A DNA stretch of 64,000 nucleotides from Labilithrix sp. (GCA_019637195.1 JAHBWA010000019.1:27383-91382); one strand, 5' to 3'; numbered from the stretch's first letter, positions 33,843-43,121 are shown. Notes: generated by a model from the sequence alone, not told the origin. Numbers and translations: made by a program.

Positions 33843-35104
33843 GCGCCCGATGGCATCTGCGGCTCGCCGCGGTGGCGACCTCGATCGGACTCGGCGCGGT
33901 CGCCTGCAGCGAAGGCAGCGTCCTCGGCGAGGTCATGTCCGACGACGAAGACGCGGCCGCGCCGCCGCCGCTCCCCGGTGAGGACGCCTCCGCGCCCGAC
34001 GTGGAGGACGCTGGCTCCGGCGACGGCGGGACCGGCGACCCCGACGCCGACGTGGCGGACGCCGCCAAGACGTGCACGGACGAGGGCTGGTGCCACGTCG
34101 TGGTGCCGGACGATCAGACGCTCCGCGCTCTGTGGGGCGACGGGCAGGGGACTGTCTGGACCGTCAGCGACGAAGGCAACATCCTGCGCTGGAACGGCAC
34201 GGCGTGGGTACAGAGCTACGCCGCGGGAGTCCCGCTCACCACGATCTGGGGAAGCGGGTCGACGGATCTCTGGGCAGGCGGGGGCGTGACTTCGACCGAT
34301 GGCGCCCCCGAGCCGGGCGTCCTCTTGCACGGAACGGGGCCGAGCCCGAGCGCGATCGCGTGGACGAAGGTGGCGACCGAGGTGAACGTTCGCTCGATCT
34401 GGGGCTCGAGCGCGACGGACGTGTTCGCGGTCACCTCGGTCCCTCACCGTGTCGAGGCGGCCGATCCGAGCTACCTCCTGCACTACGCCGGCGAGCCCAC
34501 GGACGGCAGCTCCGGGTGGACCGTCGATCCGCTCACCACCGAGCTCCCTGCCCACTTCGACAGGGTCTGGGGGACGAGCGCGGACGACGTCTGGGTCTCG
34601 GGGCGCTTTCGCTTCTCGGCCGCGATGGTTCGAGGAAAGGTCGCGCATCGTCTTCCGGACGGCGAAGGTGGCCACCGTTGGCGGACGGACGAGCCGGCGC
34701 AGACGTTCTCGTCGGAGACGAGGAGCGAGACGATAGGCTTCTCCGTATCGCCGACGCACGCCTACCTCATCGGCTTCATCGGCAACGCCGGCGGCGACGG
34801 CAACCTCCACACGGGCGTGAGCCCTGGCGGTGACGCGCCGTTCACGTGGACCCAGACGGTGACGTCGGGCACGGGGCCTTCGACGAGGTCGCTCGCCACG
34901 GCGTGGGGGTTCTCTCCGACCGAGATCTGGTTCGCGGGAGAGTACGGCCGCCTGCGTCGCTGGAACGGTCAGTCCTGGCGTATCGCCAACGTCTCGCTCG
35001 ACGGCCTCCCGCTCCAGCAGGCGATCCACGCCATCTGGGGCTCGGGGCCCGGCGACATCTGGGCTGTTGGTGCAGGCCTCGCGCTGCACAAGGTCACGCA
35101 GTAG
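33839..35104 (+). CDS. Seven-blade propeller lipoprotein, P2 type (cluster B)
   Basis: 421 residues; lipobox GAVACSEG. Entry motif CTDEGWCHVVVPDDQTLR, then blades WGDGQGTVWTVS, GSGSTDLWAGG, GSSATDVFAVT, GTSADDVWVSG, a divergent YLIG blade, GFSPTEIWFAG and GSGPGDIWAVG. The entry and first two blades match the cluster C P2 protein closely (NVLRWDGSAWVQSFAAG versus NILRWNGTAWVQSYAAG). Start by ATGA overlap with P1; a 19-base gap follows before RCC1. Confidence 0.9.
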   Translation: MSARWHLRLAAVATSIGLGAVACSEGSVLGEVMSDDEDAAAPPPLPGEDASAPDVEDAGSGDGGTGDPDADVADAAKTCTDEGWCHVVVPDDQTLRALWGDGQGTVWTVSDEGNILRWNGTAWVQSYAAGVPLTTIWGSGSTDLWAGGGVTSTDGAPEPGVLLHGTGPSPSAIAWTKVATEVNVRSIWGSSATDVFAVTSVPHRVEAADPSYLLHYAGEPTDGSSGWTVDPLTTELPAHFDRVWGTSADDVWVSGRFRFSAAMVRGKVAHRLPDGEGGHRWRTDEPAQTFSSETRSETIGFSVSPTHAYLIGFIGNAGGDGNLHTGVSPGGDAPFTWTQTVTSGTGPSTRSLATAWGFSPTEIWFAGEYGRLRRWNGQSWRIANVSLDGLPLQQAIHAIWGSGPGDIWAVGAGLALHKVTQ

Positions 35105-35123
35105 TGACGAGGGACATCGAGCC

Positions 35124-36512
35124 ATGAATCGCAATCGCTTGCTCGTTCTCGGCGTGGGCGCGACCTCCGTCGGTGTGGCATGCCTCGTCGCTTGCGGCGA
35201 CGCAGAGCCTGGCGCGGCGCTCATCGGAGACGACGACGCCGGACGGCCCGAGGCGTCGCTCCCTCCGGAGAGCGACGCCGGGGTCGAGGTCATCGCCGAC
35301 GCGGGGCCGGAGGACGCGGACGCCGAGCCGTCGACGCCGGACGCCGACCTGTCCGACAAGCCGGTGACGTGCGCCACGACCCCGTGCGTGGTGGAGCTCG
35401 CGGGCGGCGCGGGTCACTTCTGCGCGCGCATGTCCGACGGGACCATCCAGTGCTGGGGGCGCAACGACCGCGGGAGCCTCGGCCGTGGACCGGACGCCGG
35501 CGTGACCTCGGCGCGGCCGGCTCCGGTCGTCGGGATCGCCTCTGCCACGCAGCTCACGGCGAGCTCCTCCAGCTCGGCCACCTGCGCGCGGCTCGCCGAC
35601 GAACGCGTGCAGTGCTGGGGCGAAAACGTCAACGCGCAGCTCGGTCTGACCGCCCCGACGGTGACGCGCGACAGCTTCGAGCATCACACCCCCGCGGATC
35701 TGGCGATCTCGGAGTCGATCGCGCGCGTCGCCGTCGGGTCGCTCAACGGCTGCGCCGTCGCGTCCGACGGCGGGGACCTCTACTGCTGGGGCTCGAACGC
35801 GAACCAGGCGCTCGCGCGCTCGGGGTTGGCGACGACCGGCACCGGCATGTTTTACGCTCCTGCCCTCGCCGAGCAGCAAGGGATCGAGCTGACGCCCATG
35901 GCGATGGGCTACAGGACGTCCTTCGGGCTCACCAAGGACGGACAGCTCGTGAGCTGGGGGATGAACTCCGGCCGGCAGAGCTCGCTCAGCCACGCGCTCC
36001 CGACCGAGCACGCGACGCCGATGGACGTCACGAGCGTCAGCTCGGCTGGATTCCAGGCGAACGACTCCGTCACGTGTGTCGTCGCGCGTGGACGCCTCTA
36101 CTGCTGGGGCAAGAACCGGGCGGGGATGCTCGGGACTGGCCTTCCGGACGACGAGCTCCTCCCCGCCGAGGCCGTGGTCGAGGCCGCCGAGAACGCCTTC
36201 CCTCAGCAGGTCGCGGTGGGCTCGTCGCATACGTGCGCCCGCTTGACGGACGGGACGGTGGCGTGCAGCGGCCTCAACAATTTCGGCCAGGTCGGAGCTC
36301 CCGCCGACGTGAGGAGCAACCCGACCTTTCGCCGCGTGGCGGTCCCGGGCCATGCCGTTCAGGTCGCTACGAGCCTCAACGCGGCCTGCGCGCTCCTCGA
36401 CAGCGGCGAGGTCTACTGCTGGGGAGGCAACGTCAGCGGCGAGCGCGGGCAGGGCACGATCGACTCGGCGATCACGCCTCACCCCGATCCCGTGAAGGTC
36501 GTGTTCGAATGA
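35124..36512 (+). CDS. RCC1-repeat propeller lipoprotein (cluster B)
   Basis: 462 residues; ATG at 35124 after GAGGGA. Lipobox LVACGDA, linker to about residue 70, then seven blades: CWGRNDRGSLGRG, CWGENVNAQLG, CWGSNANQALARS, SWGMNSGRQSS, CWGKNRAGMLG, CSGLNNFGQVG and CWGGNVSGERGQG. C-terminus PVKVVFE; the cluster A counterpart at 15540 ends PERVVF. Its stop overlaps the start of the broken IgGFc-like gene (ATGA at 36509-36512). Confidence 0.9.
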   Translation: MNRNRLLVLGVGATSVGVACLVACGDAEPGAALIGDDDAGRPEASLPPESDAGVEVIADAGPEDADAEPSTPDADLSDKPVTCATTPCVVELAGGAGHFCARMSDGTIQCWGRNDRGSLGRGPDAGVTSARPAPVVGIASATQLTASSSSSATCARLADERVQCWGENVNAQLGLTAPTVTRDSFEHHTPADLAISESIARVAVGSLNGCAVASDGGDLYCWGSNANQALARSGLATTGTGMFYAPALAEQQGIELTPMAMGYRTSFGLTKDGQLVSWGMNSGRQSSLSHALPTEHATPMDVTSVSSAGFQANDSVTCVVARGRLYCWGKNRAGMLGTGLPDDELLPAEAVVEAAENAFPQQVAVGSSHTCARLTDGTVACSGLNNFGQVGAPADVRSNPTFRRVAVPGHAVQVATSLNAACALLDSGEVYCWGGNVSGERGQGTIDSAITPHPDPVKVVFE

Positions 36513-37444
36513 GGTCTCGACTGCGCGAACTCCGGCCTCTCCTCGGCATCGGAGCGTTGCTCTCCGGCGCTGCCCTCGTCAGCGGGGCTTGCGGCAGCGG
36601 CCGCGCCGAGTTCGCAGAGCCGCCGAAGCCGCCCGAGCTCGGCGCGAGCGACGATGCCGGCGAGCCGGGGTGCAAGCCCCAGCTCCGGTGCTCGGGCGAT
36701 TCAGCGCGTCCTCCGCGTCGAGTGCGACGGCACCGAGGCGGTCGAGCAGTGCGCCCCGACTTCGCTGCGGCGAAGGCGCGCCGAGGCCCGCAGTGAGCTT
36801 GCTCTCAGCGGCCTGATCGGGTGCGCGTTCGCGACGCTGCCTCCCGACTCGACGATCGCCAACGGCAACGGCTCGTGCTTCGTGACGACGAGCTAACGTG
36901 TGGGATCGCCCCGTGAGCGTGCGCGACGCTCGGGGAGAGCCGATCGACGTCAGCGGCTCGATTTTACTACGCGGAGCAGAAGGACGCGCTCGTCCAGTAC
37001 GAGCGGGTGGACGGCCCCATCGCGCCCGGCCGCGTCGCCATCGTGTTCCCTCGCGAAGGCGAGACGAGGGGCGCGGTCGCGCCCGCCGGCGGTCACGCCG
37101 GCGCTCACCGACGACCCGATCTCCCAGTACGGGGCGGACCCGCGCCTTCCTCCTCACGACGGATGCGCCGGTGAGCGCGTATTCGATCTGGCCCTACGGC
37201 GGGACCGGCGGTCAGTTCCCCGCGGCGACGCTCCTCCTGCCCACGGACGGCATGGGACACGCGCTGGTCGCGGTCAATCCGTGGACGACGGGGAACAATA
37301 GCTCGTCGAGCAAATCCCTTGGCTGGCCCTTCCTCCAGATCGTCGCGGCGGAAGACGACACCGAGGTCACGATCCGCCCCAACGTCAACATCGCGGCCGG
37401 GCGATGGGAGGCTGTCCCTCGGAGGTACGGCGTCTACGTGGGAA
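36509..37444 (+). pseudogene. Frameshifted, truncated IgGFc-binding-like lipoprotein gene
   Basis: An intact start and signal (MRSRLRELRPLLGIGALL, lipobox VSGACGS) follow the RCC1 gene in ATGA overlap. Homology to the intact protein at 13538-15439 then hops frames. GLIGCAFATLPPDSTIANGN is in one frame, with a TAA stop near 36895. VWDRPVSVRDARGEPIDV follows, then VDGPIAPGRVAIVFPREGE in another frame. Finally come APVSAYSIWPYGG, AATLLLPTDG and LQIVAAEDDTEVTIR. The C-terminal half of the family is missing and is replaced at about 37445 by the duplicated fragment. At least three frameshifts and one stop make it non-functional. Confidence 0.85.
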
Positions 37445-38225
37445 GCGCGTGGTCGCCACCTCGGTCACTCCTATCAGCGCGACGCGCTTCGCGGCGACGG
37501 TGACGCCCGCAGGCGTCCCCGCGGTCCTGTTCCACGACGGCGCGACCCTGCGCCTCCGCGAGGGCGACGACCTCGCGAACGAGCGATGGTCGGAGCCGCT
37601 CGAGCGCGAGCAAGACGAGCTCTATGACGTCGTGTACGCCGGTGGCGAGCCGGTCGTCTTGTCCCGGTCGTCCTCCGTCGTCGGCGTCCGAGCCCCGGGC
37701 GTCGAGAACGCCGCGTGGGCGCTCGGGGAGAGCTTCTCGACGTGCCCGCGGAACACGTACGTCGGCGTGACGTGCGACGAGTGTCCCGTCGATCGCTCGT
37801 GCCACGTCGGCCGGGACATCATCACCCAGGCCAAGCTCTTCACGCGCGGCGAGCGCGTCTTCGCGGCGTTCGTCGCGACCGACCAACGACAGCGGATGGG
37901 CTACGCCCGGACGACGCTGCCGATCGTCAACGCCGGATGCGTCTGCTCGCTCGAGCGGCGCGAGCTGCAGGTGGTCGGGCGGTCGCTCGTCGTCGTCGAG
38001 GTCACCCCGTCGACCCATCGATCCCCCTTCGTCACCGAGTGGATGCGCGTGTCGCTCGCCGAGACGTCCGCGATGCCCTACGCCTGGCTGTTCCCACGTC
38101 GCGACGGAGATCTCGACGTCGTCTTGGGCCGCTTCCCCGCGACGCACGAGACGGCGCTCGCGCGCTACCCCGAGGCCGGGTCCAGCTACCGCTTCTTGCG
38201 CATCGCGACAGGGCTCATCCCTTGA
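37445..38225 (+). pseudogene. 781-bp 5'-truncated copy of the lipoprotein gene at 27068-28699
   Basis: Collinear, gap-free match to 27919-28699, ending exactly at the stop codon; about 36 mismatches counted by eye (about 95% identity). The frame stays open from a possible ATG at 37404, but that start lies in IgGFc-like sequence. The product would lack signal peptide, linker and about the first 280 residues. Many of the substitutions are silent. It is either a recent partial duplication or a product of gene conversion. Confidence 0.85.
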
Positions 38226-38234
38226 GGCGAGGTC

Positions 38235-38301
38235 GTGCTCGAAGGTGGTCTCGGACGCGCGCTGTCCGGCCTCTCGTCGGCATCGGAGGGCTGCTCGCCC
38301 C
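38235..38301 (+). repeat. Decayed copy of the RCC1 end / IgGFc-like start junction
   Basis: Ungapped match to 36501-36567: about 53 of 67 bases agree, including GGTCTCG, CCGGCCTCT and TCGGCATCGGAG. The source interval contains the last RCC1 codons and the IgGFc-like start. Here the start codon and the RCC1 stop are destroyed. It suggests another cluster end once lay here. Confidence 0.6.
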
Positions 38302-38330
38302 AGGTCTGGGTGCCGAGCGCGCGGTGAGGC

Positions 38331-39500
38331 TCAGCTGGGGGGACGACAGCCGATGACGACGTCGACGCGTCCGGCGGGCGCGCCCGTGGTCACCGAGCAC
38401 GACCGTCCGCGCAGCACGATCTTGGAGGGGGTCGCGGGGTCGTCGAAGGACCAACCGTCCGCGTCGTCCTTCGGAATGGAGGTCACGTTGCCGTCCCGGT
38501 CGGTCACGGTGACGGTGACGTCCCGTAGATCGGTGAACGGGTTCGTCTTGAAGTGGAACTCGCACGAAGCGCTGAGCGCGCGGATCTCGTCGAAGGCCGC
38601 GGTGAGCGCGTCGGTCGTCGCCGCGACGTCCGCTCCGGGCGTTATCTGGTAGTGGCAGACCCCCATGGGATCCGTCGACCGAGGATCGCACCCCGCGCGA
38701 GCCGTGCCGCCGTTCTGCGCGAGCCGGCTCATGAACACGGGATCGTAGCCGGCGCCACCTTGCGGGAACGGACCGATGCCGATGGCGAACGTCCGGATCG
38801 GGGCTTTGGGCGGCACGGCGTTGAAGCTCGCGGCGGCGAGCCGCTGGCACCGCTCGGGACCGTCCGTGGGCCGACCGTCGCTGAAGAGCACGACGACCCG
38901 CTTGGTCTCCTCGGAGAAGAAGCCTGCGTCCGTCGGAGGACGAAACTCGTCGACGATTCGATACGCGCTCTCGAGCGCGGCAGCGGTCGGCGTATGGGAG
39001 CCCGAAGGAGAGCCGACGTTGACCGCCCTCACGACGTCGTCGTAGTGGGCGGCGTCGAAGAGCGTTCGCGGCGGAATCTTGTCGTTCTTCGGGTAGAGGT
39101 AGATCCCGACGAAGGTCGCTTGGTCGGCGTCCGCGCGCATGTCGGCGAACATGGCGAGGAGCGCCTCGCGCGCCGCCTTCCACTTGTTCAGGTCGCGCAT
39201 ACTGACCGACTCGTCCACGAGGAACTCCATCACGACCGGCACCCGCTCGATGGTCGTCGCCGAGGACGCGCAGGAGGTAGACGCGGCGTCCGCGTCCAGG
39301 TGCTCGTCGCTCCCGAACTTGTCGTTCGCGGACTCGAACCCGTCCCGCGGTGTCGTGCACGACGCCGAGAGCGCGCCGAGCACCGCGAGCGCGAGCGCGC
39401 AGCAGCGGATCGGCGCCGGGCCGGATCTCGCCGGCTCGTTCCCCATGCCGAGGTGACGCCTCCCGTTCGGCGCGCGAGCGACGAGCGACGAGCGGAGCAT
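38331..39500 (-). CDS. von Willebrand factor A domain lipoprotein (end of cluster C)
   Basis: 389 residues; TGATG overlap with the P2 stop (start complement 39498-39500). Lipoprotein signal LALAVLGALSASCTT. The vWA domain has the complete metal-ion-dependent adhesion site: DESVS, the later Thr in SHTPTAAALESAY, and the Asp in LFSDGRPTDG. The core strands VVMEFLVDESVSM and RTFAIGIGPFPQGG are clear. The C-terminal part (FHFKTNPFTDLRDVTV, DGWSFDD) is beta-rich and probably a second domain. It takes the place held by RCC1/IgGFc genes in clusters A and B, suggesting an equivalent adhesive role. Confidence 0.88.
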   Translation of the reverse strand: MLRSSLVARAPNGRRHLGMGNEPARSGPAPIRCCALALAVLGALSASCTTPRDGFESANDKFGSDEHLDADAASTSCASSATTIERVPVVMEFLVDESVSMRDLNKWKAAREALLAMFADMRADADQATFVGIYLYPKNDKIPPRTLFDAAHYDDVVRAVNVGSPSGSHTPTAAALESAYRIVDEFRPPTDAGFFSEETKRVVVLFSDGRPTDGPERCQRLAAASFNAVPPKAPIRTFAIGIGPFPQGGAGYDPVFMSRLAQNGGTARAGCDPRSTDPMGVCHYQITPGADVAATTDALTAAFDEIRALSASCEFHFKTNPFTDLRDVTVTVTDRDGNVTSIPKDDADGWSFDDPATPSKIVLRGRSCSVTTGAPAGRVDVVIGCRPPS

Positions 39501-40699
39501 CAGGGGGCAACCTTTCGAAGCGCGATGCCTTGTCCGACGATCCAGACGTCGCCGCCCTCGGAGCCCCAGATCGCGTAGAACGGCTTGATGACGGGCAAGA
39601 CGTCGTCGAGGGCGAGCCGCGCGAGGCGCCAGTCGACGCCGTCCCAGTGGCGCAGGCGGCCTAGATCGCCTGCGAGCCAGACATCGTCCGTCGCGGTGGC
39701 CCGAACGGCGCGATGCGCGAGCCCGCCGACCGTGAAGGCGCTGTTCGCCGTCCAGGTGAAGGAGAGGCCGTCGTTGGCGCTGACGCCTCTGTAGAAGTCC
39801 CTGGACCCGAGCAGATAGACCTCGGTGCGCGAGACGGAGCAGCCGCCGTTCATCTGCAGGACGTTTCTCGGGACAGTCGGCCTCCACACCAGCTGACCGG
39901 CTCCTTCGCGGCGGCCGTGGATCACCTGGAGCGTTCGGACCGCGCCGACCTCGGCGCCGAGCCAGATGTCGTCGCTGCTCGTTCCCCATACCTTCACGTA
40001 GCGCGCGGGGAACGCGGTCGAGACCGGATCGACGAGCCACGCGACGCCGGCGTCGCCGTCGCCGTCGCCGGGGTCTCCGCCGTCGGCCGGTCCTGGTGTG
40101 GCCGAGAGATGAAGGACGGTGCCCACGGTGTCCGTGGCGGCCTCGGCGACGGCGGCCCACACGTCCGAGCCGCTCGCTCCCCAGATGGAACGCACCGGGC
40201 CCGGCGCAGGCACCGCCGTCCAGACGAGCGTGCTCGCGCTCGCGCCGGTGCCGTGGAAGAGGCCAGCTTCGCCGCCCACCCAGAGATCGGTGGAGCTGCT
40301 TCCCCAGACCGCGTGGAGCGGGGTGCCGGCTGCGAAGCTCTGGACCCACGCCGAGCCGTCCCAGCGAAGGACGTTCCCCTCGGCGCTGACCGTCCACGCG
40401 ACGCCCTCCGCGTCGCCCCACACGTCGCGGAGAGTTTGGCCGCCCGGCACGTCGGTGTGGCAGAAGCCGTCGTCCGAGCACTTCCGCGCCGGCGGGGCGG
40501 CGTCGCCATCGGCCGTCTCGCCAGCGTCGACGCCGGCTTCCGAGTCTTCCGGCGGGGCCGCGGAGGGAAGAGGGCGCTCGCCGGCGTCGACGTCCTCCGC
40601 CGTCCACAGGTCGGTGTCACCGGCGCGGCCGCACGCCACCGCGACGGGCACGAGCGACATCAGGAGAAACGTGCCTCGTAGATACCACACCGACTTCAT
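39500..40699 (-). CDS. Seven-blade propeller lipoprotein, P2 type (cluster C)
   Basis: 399 residues; lipobox PVAVACGRA. Entry motif CSDDGFCHTDVPGGQTLRD, then WGDAEGVAWTVS, GSSSTDLWVGG, GASGSDVWAAV, GTSSDDIWLGA, VSRTEVYLLG, TATDDVWLAG and GSEGGDVWIVG: seven blades. Closest relative in the window is 33839-35104. It starts in ATGA overlap with P1 and its stop overlaps the vWA start. Confidence 0.9.
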   Translation of the reverse strand: MKSVWYLRGTFLLMSLVPVAVACGRAGDTDLWTAEDVDAGERPLPSAAPPEDSEAGVDAGETADGDAAPPARKCSDDGFCHTDVPGGQTLRDVWGDAEGVAWTVSAEGNVLRWDGSAWVQSFAAGTPLHAVWGSSSTDLWVGGEAGLFHGTGASASTLVWTAVPAPGPVRSIWGASGSDVWAAVAEAATDTVGTVLHLSATPGPADGGDPGDGDGDAGVAWLVDPVSTAFPARYVKVWGTSSDDIWLGAEVGAVRTLQVIHGRREGAGQLVWRPTVPRNVLQMNGGCSVSRTEVYLLGSRDFYRGVSANDGLSFTWTANSAFTVGGLAHRAVRATATDDVWLAGDLGRLRHWDGVDWRLARLALDDVLPVIKPFYAIWGSEGGDVWIVGQGIALRKVAP

Positions 40700-41898
40700 C
40701 GACCTGCTCCTCGCGCGCGCGCCTTCGGGCCGGAGTAGTGCAGCACGAGCCCGTCTCCGACCGCCCAGACATCGCTCGGTCCGCTGCCCCACACACCGAA
40801 GAGACGCGGTCTGATCCCCGATGGAAACGCCGCCGTCGACGCCTCCCACGCGACCCCGTCGTAGTGAAGCAGGGTGCCGTCGTCGCCGACGGCCCAGACG
40901 TCATCGGGCGCCGAGCCCCACACGCCACGAAGGGCCTTCGTCGTGGGGGACGCGACGACGCTCCATCGCGGTCGTCCGGCGCCTCCGTGACGGATCGTCC
41001 CGAAGTCACCGACGGCCCAGACGTCGCTCGGTCCGCTCCCCCAGACTGCATGGAGCGTCCCCGTCGATTGGGTGTCGACGGCGCTCCACGCGGGGAGTCC
41101 GCTCTCCGTCAGAGCTCCGTTCGTGTGCGCCGAGCTCGGCCCAGCGTCGCCCGACGCGCCTCCGACGATCCAGACGTCGTTCGGTCCGCTGCCCCAGATG
41201 GCGCTGACGGCGCGGGGCGCGATCCCCGTCCACGGCGCGGCGCCGTCGTCGGCGCCGCTCCTCCAAAGGCCCCATCGCGTCGAGGACTGCGCGCTCGCGA
41301 AGAGGTCACCGCCGACCCAGACGTCGCTCGGTGACGTGCCCCAGAGGGCGCGCAGGACCTTTCCGCGCGCGCCCGGCGCCTCGACGATGGCGGGCGTCGA
41401 AGACCACTGCGCCGCGCCCGAGGCGTCGCCGGCTTTGCGGAAGATCACGCCCGGAGAGCTCGCGATCCAGACGTCGTTCGGTCCGGTGCCCCAGACGGCG
41501 TAGAGCGCCTGGCTCGTCCCGACCGACGCCGCGGTCCATGCCGTTCCGTCCCAATGAAGGACGCTGCCGGCGGCTCCGACCGCCCAGACATCGCTCGGCC
41601 CGCTGCCCCAGACGCTGGCGAGCCCGAGGTCGGGATCGAGCGGCGTCGTGACGGGGCACCACTCGTGCTCGCACGCGCCGTCGCGGTTCGGACATGCATC
41701 GACGTCAGCGTCGCCCGCGCAGCCGTCGCTCACGTCGGGTCCGGCGTCGCCGTCCGCGCTGGGGATCGTCCTGGAGTCGTTCGCGGGGGCCGCGCCCTCC
41801 ACCTCGGAGTCGGCGCAGCTGGCGACCGCGAGGGCGAGCACCGGAGCCCCGAGCCCGAGCGTCGCCACGGCGAGAGGAGCGCGTAGCGCGCTCCTCAC
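40696..41898 (-). CDS. Seven-blade propeller lipoprotein, P1 type (cluster C)
   Basis: 400 residues from a GTG in GTGA overlap with the Cys-rich stop. Lipobox AVASCADS, then a Cys-containing linker (ACPNRDGACEHEWCPV). Blades: GSGPSDVWAVG, GTGPNDVWIAS, GTSPSDVWVGG, GSGPNDVWIVG, GSGPSDVWAVG, GSAPDDVWAVG and GSGPSDVWAVG, the most regular set in the window. Ends VLHYSGPKARARG. Blade-level similarity at DNA level makes this gene prone to recombination. Confidence 0.9.
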   Translation of the reverse strand: MRSALRAPLAVATLGLGAPVLALAVASCADSEVEGAAPANDSRTIPSADGDAGPDVSDGCAGDADVDACPNRDGACEHEWCPVTTPLDPDLGLASVWGSGPSDVWAVGAAGSVLHWDGTAWTAASVGTSQALYAVWGTGPNDVWIASSPGVIFRKAGDASGAAQWSSTPAIVEAPGARGKVLRALWGTSPSDVWVGGDLFASAQSSTRWGLWRSGADDGAAPWTGIAPRAVSAIWGSGPNDVWIVGGASGDAGPSSAHTNGALTESGLPAWSAVDTQSTGTLHAVWGSGPSDVWAVGDFGTIRHGGAGRPRWSVVASPTTKALRGVWGSAPDDVWAVGDDGTLLHYDGVAWEASTAAFPSGIRPRLFGVWGSGPSDVWAVGDGLVLHYSGPKARARGAGR

Positions 41899-43121
41899 TG
41901 CGTCACCGTCCCTGCGTCACACTCGACCGTCCGGCATACGCCGTTCACGCAGGGCTGCCCCGCGTCGGCGTCACACCGCTGACCGCACGCTCCGCAGCTG
42001 TTCGGGTCGCTGTCGATCTTGGTCTCGCAGCCGTTGGAGAGATCTTGATCGCAGTCGGCGTAGCCGGCTTCGCATCCGTAGTCACAGTAGCTCTTCGTGC
42101 AGCGAGGAAAGCCGTGATACTCGGGCCCCGTCGGGCCTGGGCACGCGTGTCCGCAGACCCCGCAGTTCTCCTGGTCGATCCGCAGATCGGAGCAGTAGCC
42201 GTCCACGATCTTTCCGTCCCCGTCGACCGACGTCGGACAGAGCGTCTCGCCGGGATCGCAGACGCACGCCGGCGTGCCGCCCGGCGCGGTGAGGCAAATC
42301 TGGCCCGCGCCGCACTTGATCCCGCAGCCCCCGCAGTGGTTCGGATCGTTGACGGTCCGGACCTCGCAGCCGTTCGATTCGACGTCTCCGTCGCAATCGG
42401 CCCAGCCGGGCTGACAGCGCAGCTTCCCGCATTCGCCTCCGCCGCAGCCGTAGACCGTGTTCGGCGGAGGAGGTCCGGCGTCCGTCGGAGGCCTGCACCG
42501 GGTACCGCAGGCCCCGCAGTTGTTGTCATCGACCTGGGTGTCGGTGCACCCGGAGTTGGCGCACCCTCCGATCGAGCCGCCCGCACATCCGCAGTGGGTC
42601 ATCCCGGCCGGGCAACCGCACTGGCCTTCGATGCACACGGCGGTGCCCGCGGGGCACTCGTCTCCGCACGCGCCGCAGTGGTCGAGGTTCGAGAGGATGT
42701 CGACCTCGCAGCCGTCATCGACCACGCCGTTGCAGTCTCTGTAGTCCGCGCCGCCGGTGCTCACGCACTCGCGCTGACACGTTCCCTCGACGCAGCGCGT
42801 GCCCATCCTCAGGACCCCGAAGAGGATCGCGCCTGGGCACTCGTTCCCGCAGGTCCCGCAGTTGAGGTTGTCCGAGCTCAGATCCACCGAACATGGAAAC
42901 GGATCGCCGGGGCACGTCGTTCGCTCGGACGGGCACTCGCTCGTCGCGCACATCGCGAGCGCCGGCAGCGCCGCGTCCTCGGTCGCCAAGAACGGCGGGT
43001 CTTCTTCGGGCGCCGGCGAGAGGCGTGTCCCGACGTCGACCCGCTCGGACGAGCATCCCATCCACGACGTGAACACGACGCTCGCCGTGAGCAACAATGA
43101 GGAGAGCTTCTTCGCGTTCAT
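41895..43121 (-). CDS. Six-module Cys-rich lipoprotein (cluster C)
   Basis: 408 residues; signal and lipobox TSWMGCSS. Six modules: NCGTCGNEC, HCGACGDEC, NCGACGTRC, HCGGCGIKC, NCGVCGHAC and SCGACGQRC. An extra Cys-rich stretch (CGCPAGMTHCGCAGG) sits between modules two and three, with DCNG..DDGCE, DCDG..SNGCE and DCDQ..SNGCE loops. The module count equals clusters A and B despite the different length. Confidence 0.88.
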   Translation of the reverse strand: MNAKKLSSLLLTASVVFTSWMGCSSERVDVGTRLSPAPEEDPPFLATEDAALPALAMCATSECPSERTTCPGDPFPCSVDLSSDNLNCGTCGNECPGAILFGVLRMGTRCVEGTCQRECVSTGGADYRDCNGVVDDGCEVDILSNLDHCGACGDECPAGTAVCIEGQCGCPAGMTHCGCAGGSIGGCANSGCTDTQVDDNNCGACGTRCRPPTDAGPPPPNTVYGCGGGECGKLRCQPGWADCDGDVESNGCEVRTVNDPNHCGGCGIKCGAGQICLTAPGGTPACVCDPGETLCPTSVDGDGKIVDGYCSDLRIDQENCGVCGHACPGPTGPEYHGFPRCTKSYCDYGCEAGYADCDQDLSNGCETKIDSDPNSCGACGQRCDADAGQPCVNGVCRTVECDAGTVTQ

